Shown here: positions 8,605 through 16,759 of the stretch, one piece after another
Position numbering within the stretch: position 1 is the first letter of the stretch
Layout of the letters: each line of letters starts with the position of its first letter
Source: a gamma proteobacterium HTCC5015
Lineage (GTDB): Bacteria; Pseudomonadota; Gammaproteobacteria; HTCC5015
Direction of reading: 5' to 3'
DNA: 32,114 nucleotides
Assembly (NCBI GenBank): GCA_000155715.1
Contig: DS990616.1
Coordinates: 1-32,114, forward strand
The notes under the pieces: model-generated
Told to the model about the DNA's origin: nothing
Database searches by the model: none
Seen by the model: only the letters and a program-made list of their open reading frames with translations
Program-made: the position numbers and the translations under genes

Positions 8605-9747
8605 CTACTTAGAATTTCGCTCGCCAAAACGCGGTTGTGCAAACTTTAAGTGGCGGCGACTACGATCTTGTACCTTACCTACCAGCTGGCCGCAAGCCGC
8701 ATCGATGTCGTCACCGCGAGTTTTTCGTGGAAACGTGAATACGCCGTAGCTATTGAGAATCCGCTTAAACTCTTTAATCCGCGCTTCTGAAGAGCGCTTA
8801 TACCCCGAGTTAGGGAAGGGATTGAAGGGAATTAAGTTGACTTTCGCTTCTCGCGCCTTGAGCAATTTACCCAGCTCGTGAGCCTGTTCACGATTATCGT
8901 TGACGCCTTCGAGCATGACATATTCGTAGGTCACATTGCGCTTGGGGCCCGCTTCGACCCAGCGATCGCACACTCCCATCAACTCATTCAACGGGTGTTT
9001 TTTATTAATGGGGACGAGCTCGTCGCGCAGTGAATCATTGGGCGCGTGCAAAGAAACCGCCAGTGCACACTGCGTGTCTTCGATCATGCGCTCCATAGCG
9101 GGCACCATGCCCGAAGTGCTGATCGTGACTTTGCGCTTGGAGAGGCCATAACCCATATCGTCCATCATGGTGTTGACGGCTTGAATCACAGGACGATAGT
9201 TCATCAGAGGCTCACCCATGCCCATCATGACCACGTTCGTCAGGCGTTCGTCCTCACCGAGCTCTAGCAGGGTCCGCTTGGCCTGCCACACTTGGCCGAT
9301 GATTTCAGCCACGCTCAAGTTGCGGCTAAAGCCCTGACGAGCCGTAGAGCAGAACGAGCAATCCAAGGAGCACCCCACTTGGGATGACACACACAGCGTG
9401 CCGCGACCGTCCTCGGGGATGAACACCATCTCGACTTTATTGCCAATGGCGGGCGTAGTGCGCGACGCCGTCGCTTGATTGTCGAGGTCGAGCACCCACT
9501 TGCGAGTGCCATCGGCAGACTTTTGCTCGAGCACCACCTCGGGTGCCCGCACTTCGGCATCGCGCTTGAGCATCTCGCGCAGCGATTTGCTCAAATCGGT
9601 CATTTCATCGAAATCGTCTACACAGCGATGGTGAATCCACTTGGTCACCTGTGTAGCGCGAAAAGCCTTCTCCCCCCGATCGGAGAAGAAGGCTTTAAGC
9701 TGCTCGAAGTTCAAATCGAGCAAATTGATTTTTGCGGTGTCGCTCAA
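8605..9747 (-). CDS. rlmN: Dual-specificity 23S rRNA / tRNA adenine-C2 methyltransferase RlmN
   Basis: 380-aa radical-SAM enzyme methylating C2 of A2503 in 23S rRNA and A37 in some tRNAs. The radical-SAM motif CSLDCSFCSTARQG supplies the three 4Fe-4S cysteines. The C-terminal DDIDAACGQL carries the methyl-carrying cysteine. NVVMMGMGEPLMNY, TISTSGMVPA and SLHAPND are family signatures. Compared with E. coli RlmN there is a short insertion before the FIPEDGRGTLCVSS segment. The start is TTG (9745-9747), with a G-rich stretch upstream and no in-frame ATG nearby. It lies 24 bases after ndk. Confidence 0.95.
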   Translation of the reverse strand: MSDTAKINLLDLNFEQLKAFFSDRGEKAFRATQVTKWIHHRCVDDFDEMTDLSKSLREMLKRDAEVRAPEVVLEQKSADGTRKWVLDLDNQATASRTTPAIGNKVEMVFIPEDGRGTLCVSSQVGCSLDCSFCSTARQGFSRNLSVAEIIGQVWQAKRTLLELGEDERLTNVVMMGMGEPLMNYRPVIQAVNTMMDDMGYGLSKRKVTISTSGMVPAMERMIEDTQCALAVSLHAPNDSLRDELVPINKKHPLNELMGVCDRWVEAGPKRNVTYEYVMLEGVNDNREQAHELGKLLKAREAKVNLIPFNPFPNSGYKRSSEARIKEFKRILNSYGVFTFPRKTRGDDIDAACGQLVGKVQDRSRRHLKFAQPRFGERNSK

Positions 9748-9771
9748 GAGCGCCCCCGTTGAGTCAAATGA

Positions 9772-10203
9772 TTAACCGCGTGGGCAAACGGTTACTTCGC
9801 CACTGAAGAAAAACTGAATTTCCTGCGCCGCTGTTTCCGCGGCGTCTGAGCCGTGCACTGCATTGGCGTCGATGCTGTCAGCAAAGTCGGCACGGATTGT
9901 GCCAGCTTCCGCTTCTTTGGGGTTGGTCGCGCCCATCAAGTCGCGGTTTTTGGCAATCGCATTGTCGCCCTCAAGTACCTGTACCATCACAGGACCCGAT
10001 GTCATAAAGCCAACGAGGTCTTTAAAGAAAGGGCGCTCTTTGTGTACTGCGTAGAAAGCTCCCGCTTCTTCGTCACTCAAGTGAACCATTTTAGCAGCCA
10101 CAATCTGCAAACCTGCTTTTTCAAAGCGAGAATAGATTTCACCAATCACATTTTTCGCGACGGCATCGGGCTTAATAATGGATAAAGTGCGTTCAACGGC
10201 CAT
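9772..10203 (-). CDS. ndk: Nucleoside diphosphate kinase
   Basis: 143-aa enzyme that balances NTP and dNTP pools by phosphotransfer through a histidine. [12 protein letters not shown] at the start and NAVHGSD with the catalytic His are diagnostic. The ATG at 10203 is preceded by GGGAG and matches the family N-terminus, so the longer reading from 10323 is rejected. In most relatives hscB-hscA-fdx-iscX lie between iscA and ndk. Here 163 non-coding bases with a candidate promoter take their place. Confidence 0.97.
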   Translation of the reverse strand: MAVERTLSIIKPDAVAKNVIGEIYSRFEKAGLQIVAAKMVHLSDEEAGAFYAVHKERPFFKDLVGFMTSGPVMVQVLEGDNAIAKNRDLMGATNPKEAEAGTIRADFADSIDANAVHGSDAAETAAQEIQFFFSGEVTVCPRG

Positions 10204-10249
10204 GCTAGGGCTCCCTTGATTAAGTTGTGTGGGGTTGAAAGTCGGCGCG

Positions 10250-10279
10250 ATTTTACGCCGCTTTTCGGGGATTTTCCAA
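10250..10279 (-). promoter_or_regulatory. Candidate ndk promoter
   Basis: On the minus strand TTGGAA (10274-10279) and TAAAAT (10250-10255) are separated by 18 bases. They would give a leader of about 40 bases before the ndk ATG. This suggests that ndk is transcribed independently of the isc genes. Confidence 0.45.
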
Positions 10280-10366
10280 TGGCTCTTGGATATTCCTGCG
10301 CTCGGGCGCGCTCCAGTCAGCACACGAGTCGGTACGCGGCTGTGAAGGCTGCGATTTTAAAGCGGG

Positions 10367-10690
10367 CTAAACGGAAAAGCTCTCGCCGCAGCCACACTCG
10401 TCTTTGACGTTGGGGTTGTTAAATTTAAAGCCCTCGTTGAGCCCTTCTTTGGTGAAATCTAGCTCGGTTCCGTCGACATAGGGCAAACTGTCTTTACTGA
10501 CAACCACCTTGACGCCTAGGTGTTCATAGACTTGGTCGTCATCTTTTAAATCGTCGACGTACTCCAAGGTGTAGGCATAACCCGAACAGCCCGTGGTTTT
10601 GATTCCCAGACGAATACCCAACCCAGTGCCACGCATTTCTAAATAGCGTTCGATATGCTGGGCGGCAGATTGTGTCACGGTTACAGCCAT
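10367..10690 (-). CDS. iscA: Iron-sulfur cluster assembly protein IscA (A-type carrier)
   Basis: 107 aa, the same length as E. coli IscA and similar throughout. The three conserved cysteines are at the canonical positions: Cys35 in TTGCSGYAY, and Cys99 and Cys101 in [29 protein letters not shown] closely matches the IscA C-terminus, distinguishing it from ErpA. A-type carriers bind iron or clusters and pass them to apoproteins. The gene follows the iscU-like gene by 18 bases and is the last gene of the isc cluster here. Unlike its scaffold neighbour it looks fully functional. Confidence 0.94.
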   Translation of the reverse strand: MAVTVTQSAAQHIERYLEMRGTGLGIRLGIKTTGCSGYAYTLEYVDDLKDDDQVYEHLGVKVVVSKDSLPYVDGTELDFTKEGLNEGFKFNNPNVKDECGCGESFSV

Positions 10691-10708
10691 AATGTCTCTC
10701 TAAGTCTC

Positions 10709-11104
10709 TCAATCAGCATTCTGCTTTTGTTCAATATCATCGCCCGCCCTATTGAGGGCTTGGCACACTTGCACGGCCAAACCGCGCTCGCTGTCTTCTA
10801 ATTGTAACGCCTCGCACAGCGCAACGGCATCCAAATCTGACAATTGCGCCAAAGTTTTGCCTTTCGCCCACTCCGTGGCGAAGGAACAAGACGCGATCAC
10901 TGCGCCGCTGCCGTAGGCTTTAAAAGCGGTTTTTTCAATGCAGTCGCTGTCGCCTACATAGAGCTGAATTCGCAGTTGGTGCTCGCCACGGTGCGCGTCA
11001 CCCGCACAGGCACTGCCAACGCCCTCCTGTGTGTCGTCTAGCTCACCCACATTGCGCGGCTGATCAAAGTGCGCCAAAAACTGCGGCGAGCGCGACCTAG
11101 CCAT
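10709..11104 (-). CDS. IscU-like (NifU N-terminal family) protein lacking all three canonical cluster cysteines
   Basis: 131 aa, aligning over its length with Isc[20 protein letters not shown] at the start and [21 protein letters not shown] in the middle correspond to the IscU segments HYENPRNVGSFD and TYGCGSAIASSSLVTEWVKGK. By eye, the Cys37 equivalent is Arg39 (CGD replaced by RGE), Cys63 is Ser66, and Cys106 is about Glu106. The HscA-binding LPPVK motif is missing. Five cysteines occur at other places (33, 55, 73, 97, 114). The reading frame is open and in operon, with the start overlapping the iscS stop by eight bases (ATGGCTAG), so it is not an obvious pseudogene. A classical scaffold role is doubtful. 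It may be a sulfur acceptor or a regulator of the desulfurase, but neither is shown by sequence. Confidence 0.85.
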   Translation of the reverse strand: MARSRSPQFLAHFDQPRNVGELDDTQEGVGSACAGDAHRGEHQLRIQLYVGDSDCIEKTAFKAYGSGAVIASCSFATEWAKGKTLAQLSDLDAVALCEALQLEDSERGLAVQVCQALNRAGDDIEQKQNAD

Positions 11105-12275
11105 CGCGGGCGTCCCACAAAGGCGACATCTCTCTTAAATGTGTAACGCCTTTTTTGACAATTTCAATGGCTCGATCCACTTCATTCTCTGTGCTGTAGC
11201 GCCCCAGACTGAAGCGAACGGCGCTGTGAGCCAGCAGATGATCGCGCCCCATGGCGGTCAAAACATAGCTAGGCTCCAGTGTGGCGCTAGTGCACGCCGA
11301 TCCCGAAGAGACCGCCACATCCCGCAGAGCCAGCAGTAAACTGTCGCCCTCCACGCCCGAAAAACTCACATTTAAGTGATTGGCAACACGCTGCTCCAGA
11401 TGCCCATTAAGCGTCACGGCAGGTAAATCCTGTAGCCCCTGCCAAAGGCGCTCTCTCAGACGCAGCAAGCGCTGTTGTTCGCTCTCGCGATCCGCCTCAG
11501 CACGGGAAAAAGCCTCCCCCATCCCGACAATCTGATGGGTCGGCAAGGTGCCGGAGCGCAGACCGCGCTCGTGGCCGCCACCGTGAATCAGAGCCTCGAG
11601 TCGCACTCGTGGGCGACGCTGCACGTAAAGTGCACCAATGCCCTTGGGGCCGTAGAGTTTGTGGGCGGAAAACGACATCAAGTCCACCGCCATCTCATCG
11701 AGCTTGAGTGGCAACTTGCCTGCGCTCTGAGCGGCATCGACATGAAACAGCACGCCGCGCTCGCGGCACAGTTGCCCGATGCTGGCAATATCCTGAATCA
11801 CACCCGTCTCGTTGTTCACATGCATCAGAGACAGCAGCAGCGTGTCCTCGCGCAGTGCGTCAGCAACTTGCTCAACGGTAATCAAGCCGTTGGCGTCGGG
11901 GCTTAAATACGTGACTTCAAACCCCTCGCGCTCCAACTGGCGCAAGGTGTCGAGTACCGCTTTGTGCTCGGTCTTGCAGCTCACCAGATGGCGCCCGCGC
12001 TTGGCGTAAAAGTGGGCGGCGCCTTTAATGGCGAGGTTGTTGGATTCCGTGGCGCCCGAGGTCCAAATAATCTCTCGGTCACTGGCGCCAACGGCCTCAG
12101 CTACCTGCTCTCGAGCTTGCTCCACCGCATCCGCCGCCGTCCAGCCGATGCTGTGAGCCGTCGATGCGGGATTTCCATAGTCGCCCTCTCGGGTCAAAAA
12201 CGCCATCATGCGCTCGGCCACCCGTTCATCAACGGGGGTCGTCGCAGCGTAGTCCATATAGATTGGCGTCGTCAT
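11097..12275 (-). CDS. iscS: Cysteine desulfurase IscS (lacking the C-terminal IscU-docking tail)
   Basis: 392-aa PLP enzyme that removes sulfur from cysteine as a persulfide. PLP-binding Lys206 lies in [10 protein letters not shown] and the persulfide-forming Cys328 in [17 protein letters not shown], both at the E. coli IscS positions. [13 protein letters not shown] is also conserved. The protein ends SPLWDARDG, about 12 residues shorter than E. coli IscS, whose final segment (ending in IEWAHH) is known to contact IscU. It overlaps the iscU-like gene by eight bases and starts 9 bases after the first desulfurase gene. Of the two paralogues this one is the closer to canonical IscS. Confidence 0.93.
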   Translation of the reverse strand: MTTPIYMDYAATTPVDERVAERMMAFLTREGDYGNPASTAHSIGWTAADAVEQAREQVAEAVGASDREIIWTSGATESNNLAIKGAAHFYAKRGRHLVSCKTEHKAVLDTLRQLEREGFEVTYLSPDANGLITVEQVADALREDTLLLSLMHVNNETGVIQDIASIGQLCRERGVLFHVDAAQSAGKLPLKLDEMAVDLMSFSAHKLYGPKGIGALYVQRRPRVRLEALIHGGGHERGLRSGTLPTHQIVGMGEAFSRAEADRESEQQRLLRLRERLWQGLQDLPAVTLNGHLEQRVANHLNVSFSGVEGDSLLLALRDVAVSSGSACTSATLEPSYVLTAMGRDHLLAHSAVRFSLGRYSTENEVDRAIEIVKKGVTHLREMSPLWDARDG

Positions 12276-12284
12276 TCAACTCTC

Positions 12285-13463
12285 TCAGGCTTGGCTCACG
12301 CGCGCCGCAGCGGCACTGTTTAAGGGATCGTTGAGCAGCTGCTCTAAAACGCGGAGCAAGTGGTCGATCTCCGCCTCCGTAGTCTCTTTTCCAATACTGG
12401 CGCGGATGGCCGTCAACGCCAAATCCGCGCTGACGCCCATGGCAGTCAGGACGTGGCTAGGATCGGCGTGATCGGCGTGGCAAGCCGAGCCGCTGGACAC
12501 GGCAATGCCCTTCATATCGAGCTTCATCAAGGTCGTTTCACCGTGCATACCGTCGATGCCAAACTGCACCGTATTGGGTAGACGCTCAGCCGCTTGCGCG
12601 AATACAGTCACCTGAGGCCACTGAGCCAGCCCACGCTCTAGGCGGTCGCGCAGAGCGCGCATATGCGCATGGCGTTGATCTAACTCTTGCAGGGCCAGTT
12701 CCGCCGCCGCACCAAAGCCGACAATAGCGGCAATATTTTCTGTGCCCGAGCGCAATCCGCGCTCGTGGCCACCGCCGTGCAACTGAGGCGACAGCGTCAG
12801 TGTCTTGTCACTAATGAGCGCCCCCGCCCCGAGCGGCCCATACAGCTTGTGCGACGACAGCGTCATCAAGTGAACGCCCAGCGCTTCGAAATCCACCGGT
12901 ATTTTGCCCGCCGCTTGCGTCGCGTCGGTGTGAACGGGAACGTGATGTTGTCGGGCTATGGCAGACAACTCCGCCAACGGCTGGATCGCGCCCGTTTCAT
13001 TATTGGCCAACATCAATGACACCAAATCGGGCGGATTCGATGCATTTAAGACGGATTCAAATGCTTTGATATCAAATCGTCCCTGTTGATCGACCCCCAA
13101 ATAATCGACCTGCCAGCCCAGTCGCGACTGCAAATCCGCGGGGTCTAGCACACAGGGGTGCTCTATCGCCCCCACCAACAGGCGTCCCTCTGTGCCACGG
13201 GTGGCGCGCAATGCATCGCTGACACCTTTGATCGCTAAGTTGTTGGCCTCGGTGCCGCCAGAGGTGAAGGTGACTTGTGAAGGGTGTGCCCCCACCAGCG
13301 CCGCCACCTGCTCGCGGGCCCGATCTAAAGCCCCGCGTACGAGGCGTCCGTGGCGGTGCACGCTGGATGCATTGCCATAGAGCTCGCCCATGTAGGGCAG
13401 CATAGCTTCGCGCACTCTTGGGTCGAGCGGCGTTGTCGCGTTGTGGTCTAAATATGTTGTCAT
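12285..13463 (-). CDS. Second cysteine desulfurase, NifS/IscS family (tandem paralogue)
   Basis: 392-aa class-V aminotransferase-fold enzyme. Lys206 (TLSSHKLYGP) and Cys328 (SSGSACHADHADPSHVL) are in place, so desulfurase activity is expected. The loop after the cysteine differs from IscS (HADHADPSHVL rather than [11 protein letters not shown]), which may change partner choice. The C-terminus (LNSAAAARVSQA) does not resemble the IscS tail. The ATG at 13463 matches the family N-terminus (TTYLDHNATTP), so the upstream in-frame TTG is rejected. It is the first structural gene after iscR (stop at 13510) and therefore probably under IscR control. It is clearly divergent from its tandem partner, not a recent duplicate. 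Confidence 0.92.
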   Translation of the reverse strand: MTTYLDHNATTPLDPRVREAMLPYMGELYGNASSVHRHGRLVRGALDRAREQVAALVGAHPSQVTFTSGGTEANNLAIKGVSDALRATRGTEGRLLVGAIEHPCVLDPADLQSRLGWQVDYLGVDQQGRFDIKAFESVLNASNPPDLVSLMLANNETGAIQPLAELSAIARQHHVPVHTDATQAAGKIPVDFEALGVHLMTLSSHKLYGPLGAGALISDKTLTLSPQLHGGGHERGLRSGTENIAAIVGFGAAAELALQELDQRHAHMRALRDRLERGLAQWPQVTVFAQAAERLPNTVQFGIDGMHGETTLMKLDMKGIAVSSGSACHADHADPSHVLTAMGVSADLALTAIRASIGKETTEAEIDHLLRVLEQLLNDPLNSAAAARVSQA

Positions 13464-13509
13464 TGGAAAGCTCAACTAAGCGTGAGAAGCAGTGCCTAGG
13501 GCCGTCGCA

Positions 13510-13986
13510 CTATTGCGCGGAGTTCGCCAAACTGTCGAGGCGCTTGAGCACCTGCTCATCACGCTGCGCCGAAATCGCTTGAATGCCGCGGCGATCGACG
13601 AGGTCTTGTAGGCTAATCGAATCTAGAAAGCCCTGAATTTGCTGGCTTAAATCGGTCCACAAGTCGTGAGTGAGGCAGCGGATACTGCCTTGGCAACTGC
13701 TGGCACCACCACAGCTGGTGGCATCGACGCTCTCGTCTACCGCATCGATGACGGCCGACACGGAAATCGCTCCCGCCTCGGCATTTAAGGCGTAGCCACC
13801 ACCCGGGCCGCGCGTGCTCGATACCAAGCCACGCTTACGCAAACGCCCAAACAGCTGCTCCAGATACGACAGTGAAATGGCTTGGCGCTCGGCAATGTCC
13901 GCCAGCGCCACGGGCCCCTGCTCGCAGTGCAAGGCGAGATCGAGCATCGCAGTCACAGCGTAGCGGCCTTTCGTGGTGAGTTTCAT
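13510..13986 (-). CDS. iscR: Fe-S cluster-responsive transcriptional regulator IscR
   Basis: 158-aa Rrf2-family regulator that represses the isc operon when it carries a [2Fe-2S] cluster. The winged-helix N-terminus [19 protein letters not shown] and [28 protein letters not shown] are near-identical to E. coli IscR. Cluster ligands Cys92, Cys98, Cys104 and His107 ([16 protein letters not shown]) are at the E. coli positions. ATG at 13986 is chosen; a TTG at 13998 falls inside the predicted IscR operator. No clear Shine-Dalgarno precedes the ATG. It heads the isc cluster. Confidence 0.96.
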   Translation of the reverse strand: MKLTTKGRYAVTAMLDLALHCEQGPVALADIAERQAISLSYLEQLFGRLRKRGLVSSTRGPGGGYALNAEAGAISVSAVIDAVDESVDATSCGGASSCQGSIRCLTHDLWTDLSQQIQGFLDSISLQDLVDRRGIQAISAQRDEQVLKRLDSLANSAQ

Positions 13987-13997
13987 GGTGGCGTTCA

Positions 13998-14022
13998 ATA
14001 TCCGACTAATTTACTCGGAATT
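13998..14022 (-). promoter_or_regulatory. Type-1 IscR binding site (autoregulatory operator)
   Basis: On the minus strand this 25-base site has the core CCGAGTAAATTAGTCGG followed by ATAT. By eye it matches about 20 of 25 positions of the E. coli type-1 consensus (from memory: ATASYYGACTRWWWYAGTCRRSTAT). It lies 11 bases before the iscR ATG. A -35-like TTTACA (14022-14027) abuts it, with a weak -10 (GATATT) inside the site, so bound IscR would block the promoter. The leader would be only a few bases long. Confidence 0.75.
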
Positions 14023-14035
14023 GTAAAGACGCGAT

Positions 14036-14063
14036 CGAGATGGGTCAATTTGAACCCATCTCG
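14036..14063. other. Perfect 10-bp inverted repeat between the thiolase gene and iscR
   Basis: CGAGATGGGT (14036-14045) and ACCCATCTCG (14054-14063) pair perfectly around an 8-base loop. On the minus strand it follows the thiolase stop by about 57 bases and precedes the iscR promoter. Only a weak GTCTTT follows, so it is either a poor terminator that insulates iscR or a regulatory element. Confidence 0.6.
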
Positions 14064-14120
14064 CCTTAAGCCGTTTAACCGCTGCCAAAACCACGGCGAG
14101 CACAATGGCTCGCAGAAAAA

Positions 14121-15299
14121 TTACAACAATTCGATGGCAACGGCTGTGGCTTCGCCGCCACCGATACACAAGCTGGCTACACCGCGCTTACCCCCCGTGC
14201 GGCGCAAAGCGTGGATCAGCGTCAAGATAATGCGCGATCCCGTCGAGCCGACGGGGTGGCCCAGTGCACAAGCGCCGCCGTGAATATTGACCTTTTCATG
14301 GGGAATGCCCAAATCGAGCATGGGCATCATCGCCACCATGGCAAAGGCCTCGTTGATCTCGAACAGATCGACATCGTCGACCGTCCAACCCACCTTTTGC
14401 ATAACGGCCTCGGTGGCACCGATCGGCGCGATGGTAAATTCGCTGGGGTGGCGAGAGTTCGTGGCGTGAGCGAGTAAGCGCGCCTGTGCTTTCAAACCGC
14501 GCTGCTCGACCACCGACTCCCGAGCCAAAACCAGCGCCGAGGCGCCGTCTGAAATAGAACTGGCGTTAGCGGCGGTCACAGTGCCGTCCTTCTTAAAGGC
14601 GGGGCGCAGCTCGGGAATTTTATCGATATTGGCGTTGCCGGGTTGTTCGTCCGTATCCACCACGGTGTCGCCGCGGCGAGAGCTTACCGTGACAGGAACG
14701 ATTTCATCGGCAAACCAACCTTCGTCTATGGCGGTTTGAGCGCGTTTTAGGGATTCGATGGCATACGCGTCCATGTCCTCGCGACTGATGCTGCGCTGAT
14801 CGGCCACATCTTGGGCAAAAGCGCCCATTAGACGCCCGGTTTCAGCGTCTTCCAAGCCGTCGAGAAACATGTGATCGTAGACTTGGCCGTGCCCCATGCG
14901 CATTCCCGAACGCGCTTTATCTAACACATAGGGCGCATTGCTCATCGACTCCATGCCGCCCGCCAACACGACATCGTTGGTGCCGGCCACAATCGTGTCG
15001 TGAGCCAACATCGTGGCTTTCATCCCCGAGCCACACAATTTGTTGATAGTCGTCGCCCCCGTCGCATCTTTCAGCCCGGCTAAACGCATAGCTTGGCGCG
15101 CAGGCCCCTGTTTTAACCCCGCAGGGAGGACGCAACCGAGAATTCCCTCTTGCACATCCTCAGGCGCCAAACCCGCGCGGCGCACCGCTTCGGCAATCGC
15201 CGTCGCCCCTAGCTGAGGCGCGCTCACCGCTGCCAAACTTCCTTGAAACCCACCCATGGGGGTGCGGGCCCCGTCAACAATTAAGACTGAATCACTCAT
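14121..15299 (-). CDS. Acetyl-CoA C-acyltransferase (thiolase)
   Basis: 392-aa thiolase, the usual length, catalysing thiolytic cleavage or condensation of acyl-CoA and acetyl-CoA. The nucleophilic cysteine is in INKLCGSGMKA. The second and third signatures are INEAFA...HGGACALGHPVGSTG, with the catalytic His, and SLCIGGGEATA, with the general-base Cys. It is more like acetyl-CoA acetyltransferases than FadA, but substrate length cannot be read from sequence. The Shine-Dalgarno GAAGAGAA precedes ATG. It begins 29 bases after the aldehyde dehydrogenase gene and is probably co-transcribed with it. It belongs to a block placed between cysE and iscR. Confidence 0.92.
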   Translation of the reverse strand: MSDSVLIVDGARTPMGGFQGSLAAVSAPQLGATAIAEAVRRAGLAPEDVQEGILGCVLPAGLKQGPARQAMRLAGLKDATGATTINKLCGSGMKATMLAHDTIVAGTNDVVLAGGMESMSNAPYVLDKARSGMRMGHGQVYDHMFLDGLEDAETGRLMGAFAQDVADQRSISREDMDAYAIESLKRAQTAIDEGWFADEIVPVTVSSRRGDTVVDTDEQPGNANIDKIPELRPAFKKDGTVTAANASSISDGASALVLARESVVEQRGLKAQARLLAHATNSRHPSEFTIAPIGATEAVMQKVGWTVDDVDLFEINEAFAMVAMMPMLDLGIPHEKVNIHGGACALGHPVGSTGSRIILTLIHALRRTGGKRGVASLCIGGGEATAVAIELL

Positions 15300-15328
15300 A
15301 ATTTTCTCTTCACTGTACTGCCAATTTT

Positions 15329-16759
15329 TTATTTAGAGGGCTTTCCAATAAACAAACGAAAAGCCATTTTGTGGATGCCGCCGTAGGGCGGATTAAATAA
15401 GTGGATGGGGAACCATAGGCGGCGCTGAAATACGCTTCGCGCATTGGACAACTCCAAAAAGCCCTCTTTGCCGTGGTAGTGCCCCATACCCGAAGCGCCC
15501 GTTCCACCAAAGGGCATATCGTGGTTAAAGGCGTGCCAGCCCCAATCGTTGATAGACACACCGCCAGAGTGCGTGTGCTCTAGAATAAACTCGGCCTCAG
15601 CTTGGTTGTCGCCAAAGAAGTACAGCGCCAAGGGGCGCTCGCCACGATTGATGTATTCGACGACGTCGTCGAGTACGCGATAACCCTTGATCGGCAAAAT
15701 GCCGCCAAAAATTTCTTCCTGCATCAAGCGCATGTCATCACTGACATGAGTCACCGCTACCAGCGGCAAGTGTTTTTCGCTGCGCGGTTTGTCATTGAGA
15801 TAATGCAATTTGGCGCCTTTACTTTCGGCGTCGCTTAACAACTCCTGTAAGCGCTGAAAGTGGCGCTGCGTCACGACATCGGTATCGTGGCTGCCATCCG
15901 CATCCGCTGGGTACATTTTTGCATAGGCTTTGCCGAGCTCATCGACAAACTCATCGACACTGTCTTGAGGCACCAAAGCGTAATCGGGCGAAATGCAAAT
16001 TTGTCCGCCGTTGACCGATTTTCCGTGAGCAATACGAGACGCCGCCATAGCAAGGCTGCCGCTCTCAGAGACAATCGCCGGCGACTTCCCTCCCAGTTCC
16101 AAGGTTACAGGCGTGAGGTTTTTTGCCGCCGCCTGCATTACGAGGCGGCCGACATGAGTCGAACCCGTATAAACTAAGTGATCGAAGGGCAAACTGGAGA
16201 AGTGCTGGGCCAGCTCCACCTCGCCACCGACGACGACGACCTCTTCGGGCGGGTATAAGCTGCGCAAAAAATCAGCCAGCACTGAAGCCGTGCGCGGCGT
16301 GGTTTCGGACATTTTAATCATGACCCGATTGCCCGCGCTGAGAGCGGCAATCATCGGTGACAAGCCCAAATAAAGTGGGAAATTCCAAGGCACAATCACA
16401 CCGACGACCCCTTTGGGCTGGTAGCGCACCTGTGTACTGTTACCTTTAAACAGCATCTCTGGCGAGCGGCGGCTGGGCTTCATCCATTTCTTAAGATGCT
16501 TGCGCGCGTGGCGGGCATCCATTATCGGTCCCATCACATCAATCAACCGCGATTCGCTGTGAGCACGGCGGCCAAAATCCGCATTCATCGCGTCCACCAG
16601 ACTGTCTTGATGTTCGCGCAGGCCCGCAATCAGTCGATCGAGTTGCGATTTGCGATGTTCGTAATCGGCGGGGGCATTGTGAAGCATTGCCTGGCGCTGG
16701 TTTGTAAAAGCGGTTTCAAGCGCTGCGCCATCTTCAATCAACACGGGAAGCTCGTTCAT
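15329..16759 (-). CDS. Aldehyde dehydrogenase, coniferyl-aldehyde dehydrogenase type
   Basis: 476-aa NAD(P)-dependent aldehyde dehydrogenase. The catalytic Cys is in NGGQICISPDY and the general-base Glu in TLELGGKSPAIV. The NPAD-binding region VGVIVPWNFPLYLGLSPMIAAL and YTGSTHVGRLVMQAA are typical. The pattern GGVSINDWGWHAFNHDMPFGGTGASGMGHYHGKEGF and the hydrophobic C-terminus (HKMAFRLFIGKPSK) point to the coniferyl-aldehyde dehydrogenase / fatty-aldehyde branch. Substrate could be an aromatic or a long-chain aldehyde. AGAGGT precedes ATG. It is the first gene of a probable two-gene unit with the thiolase, with a 159-base upstream region containing inverted repeats. Confidence 0.88.
   Translation of the reverse strand: MNELPVLIEDGAALETAFTNQRQAMLHNAPADYEHRKSQLDRLIAGLREHQDSLVDAMNADFGRRAHSESRLIDVMGPIMDARHARKHLKKWMKPSRRSPEMLFKGNSTQVRYQPKGVVGVIVPWNFPLYLGLSPMIAALSAGNRVMIKMSETTPRTASVLADFLRSLYPPEEVVVVGGEVELAQHFSSLPFDHLVYTGSTHVGRLVMQAAAKNLTPVTLELGGKSPAIVSESGSLAMAASRIAHGKSVNGGQICISPDYALVPQDSVDEFVDELGKAYAKMYPADADGSHDTDVVTQRHFQRLQELLSDAESKGAKLHYLNDKPRSEKHLPLVAVTHVSDDMRLMQEEIFGGILPIKGYRVLDDVVEYINRGERPLALYFFGDNQAEAEFILEHTHSGGVSINDWGWHAFNHDMPFGGTGASGMGHYHGKEGFLELSNARSVFQRRLWFPIHLFNPPYGGIHKMAFRLFIGKPSK

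Noticed and set aside
10709-11104. The iscU-like gene as a pseudogene
   Set aside because: The frame is complete, family segments outside the cysteine sites are conserved, and it overlaps iscS in an operon-like way. Loss of ligands alone does not show inactivation.
12285-13463. The first desulfurase as a SufS-type enzyme
   Set aside because: The active-site loop SSGSACH...PSHVL is that of the NifS/IscS class; SufS has a different motif around its cysteine.
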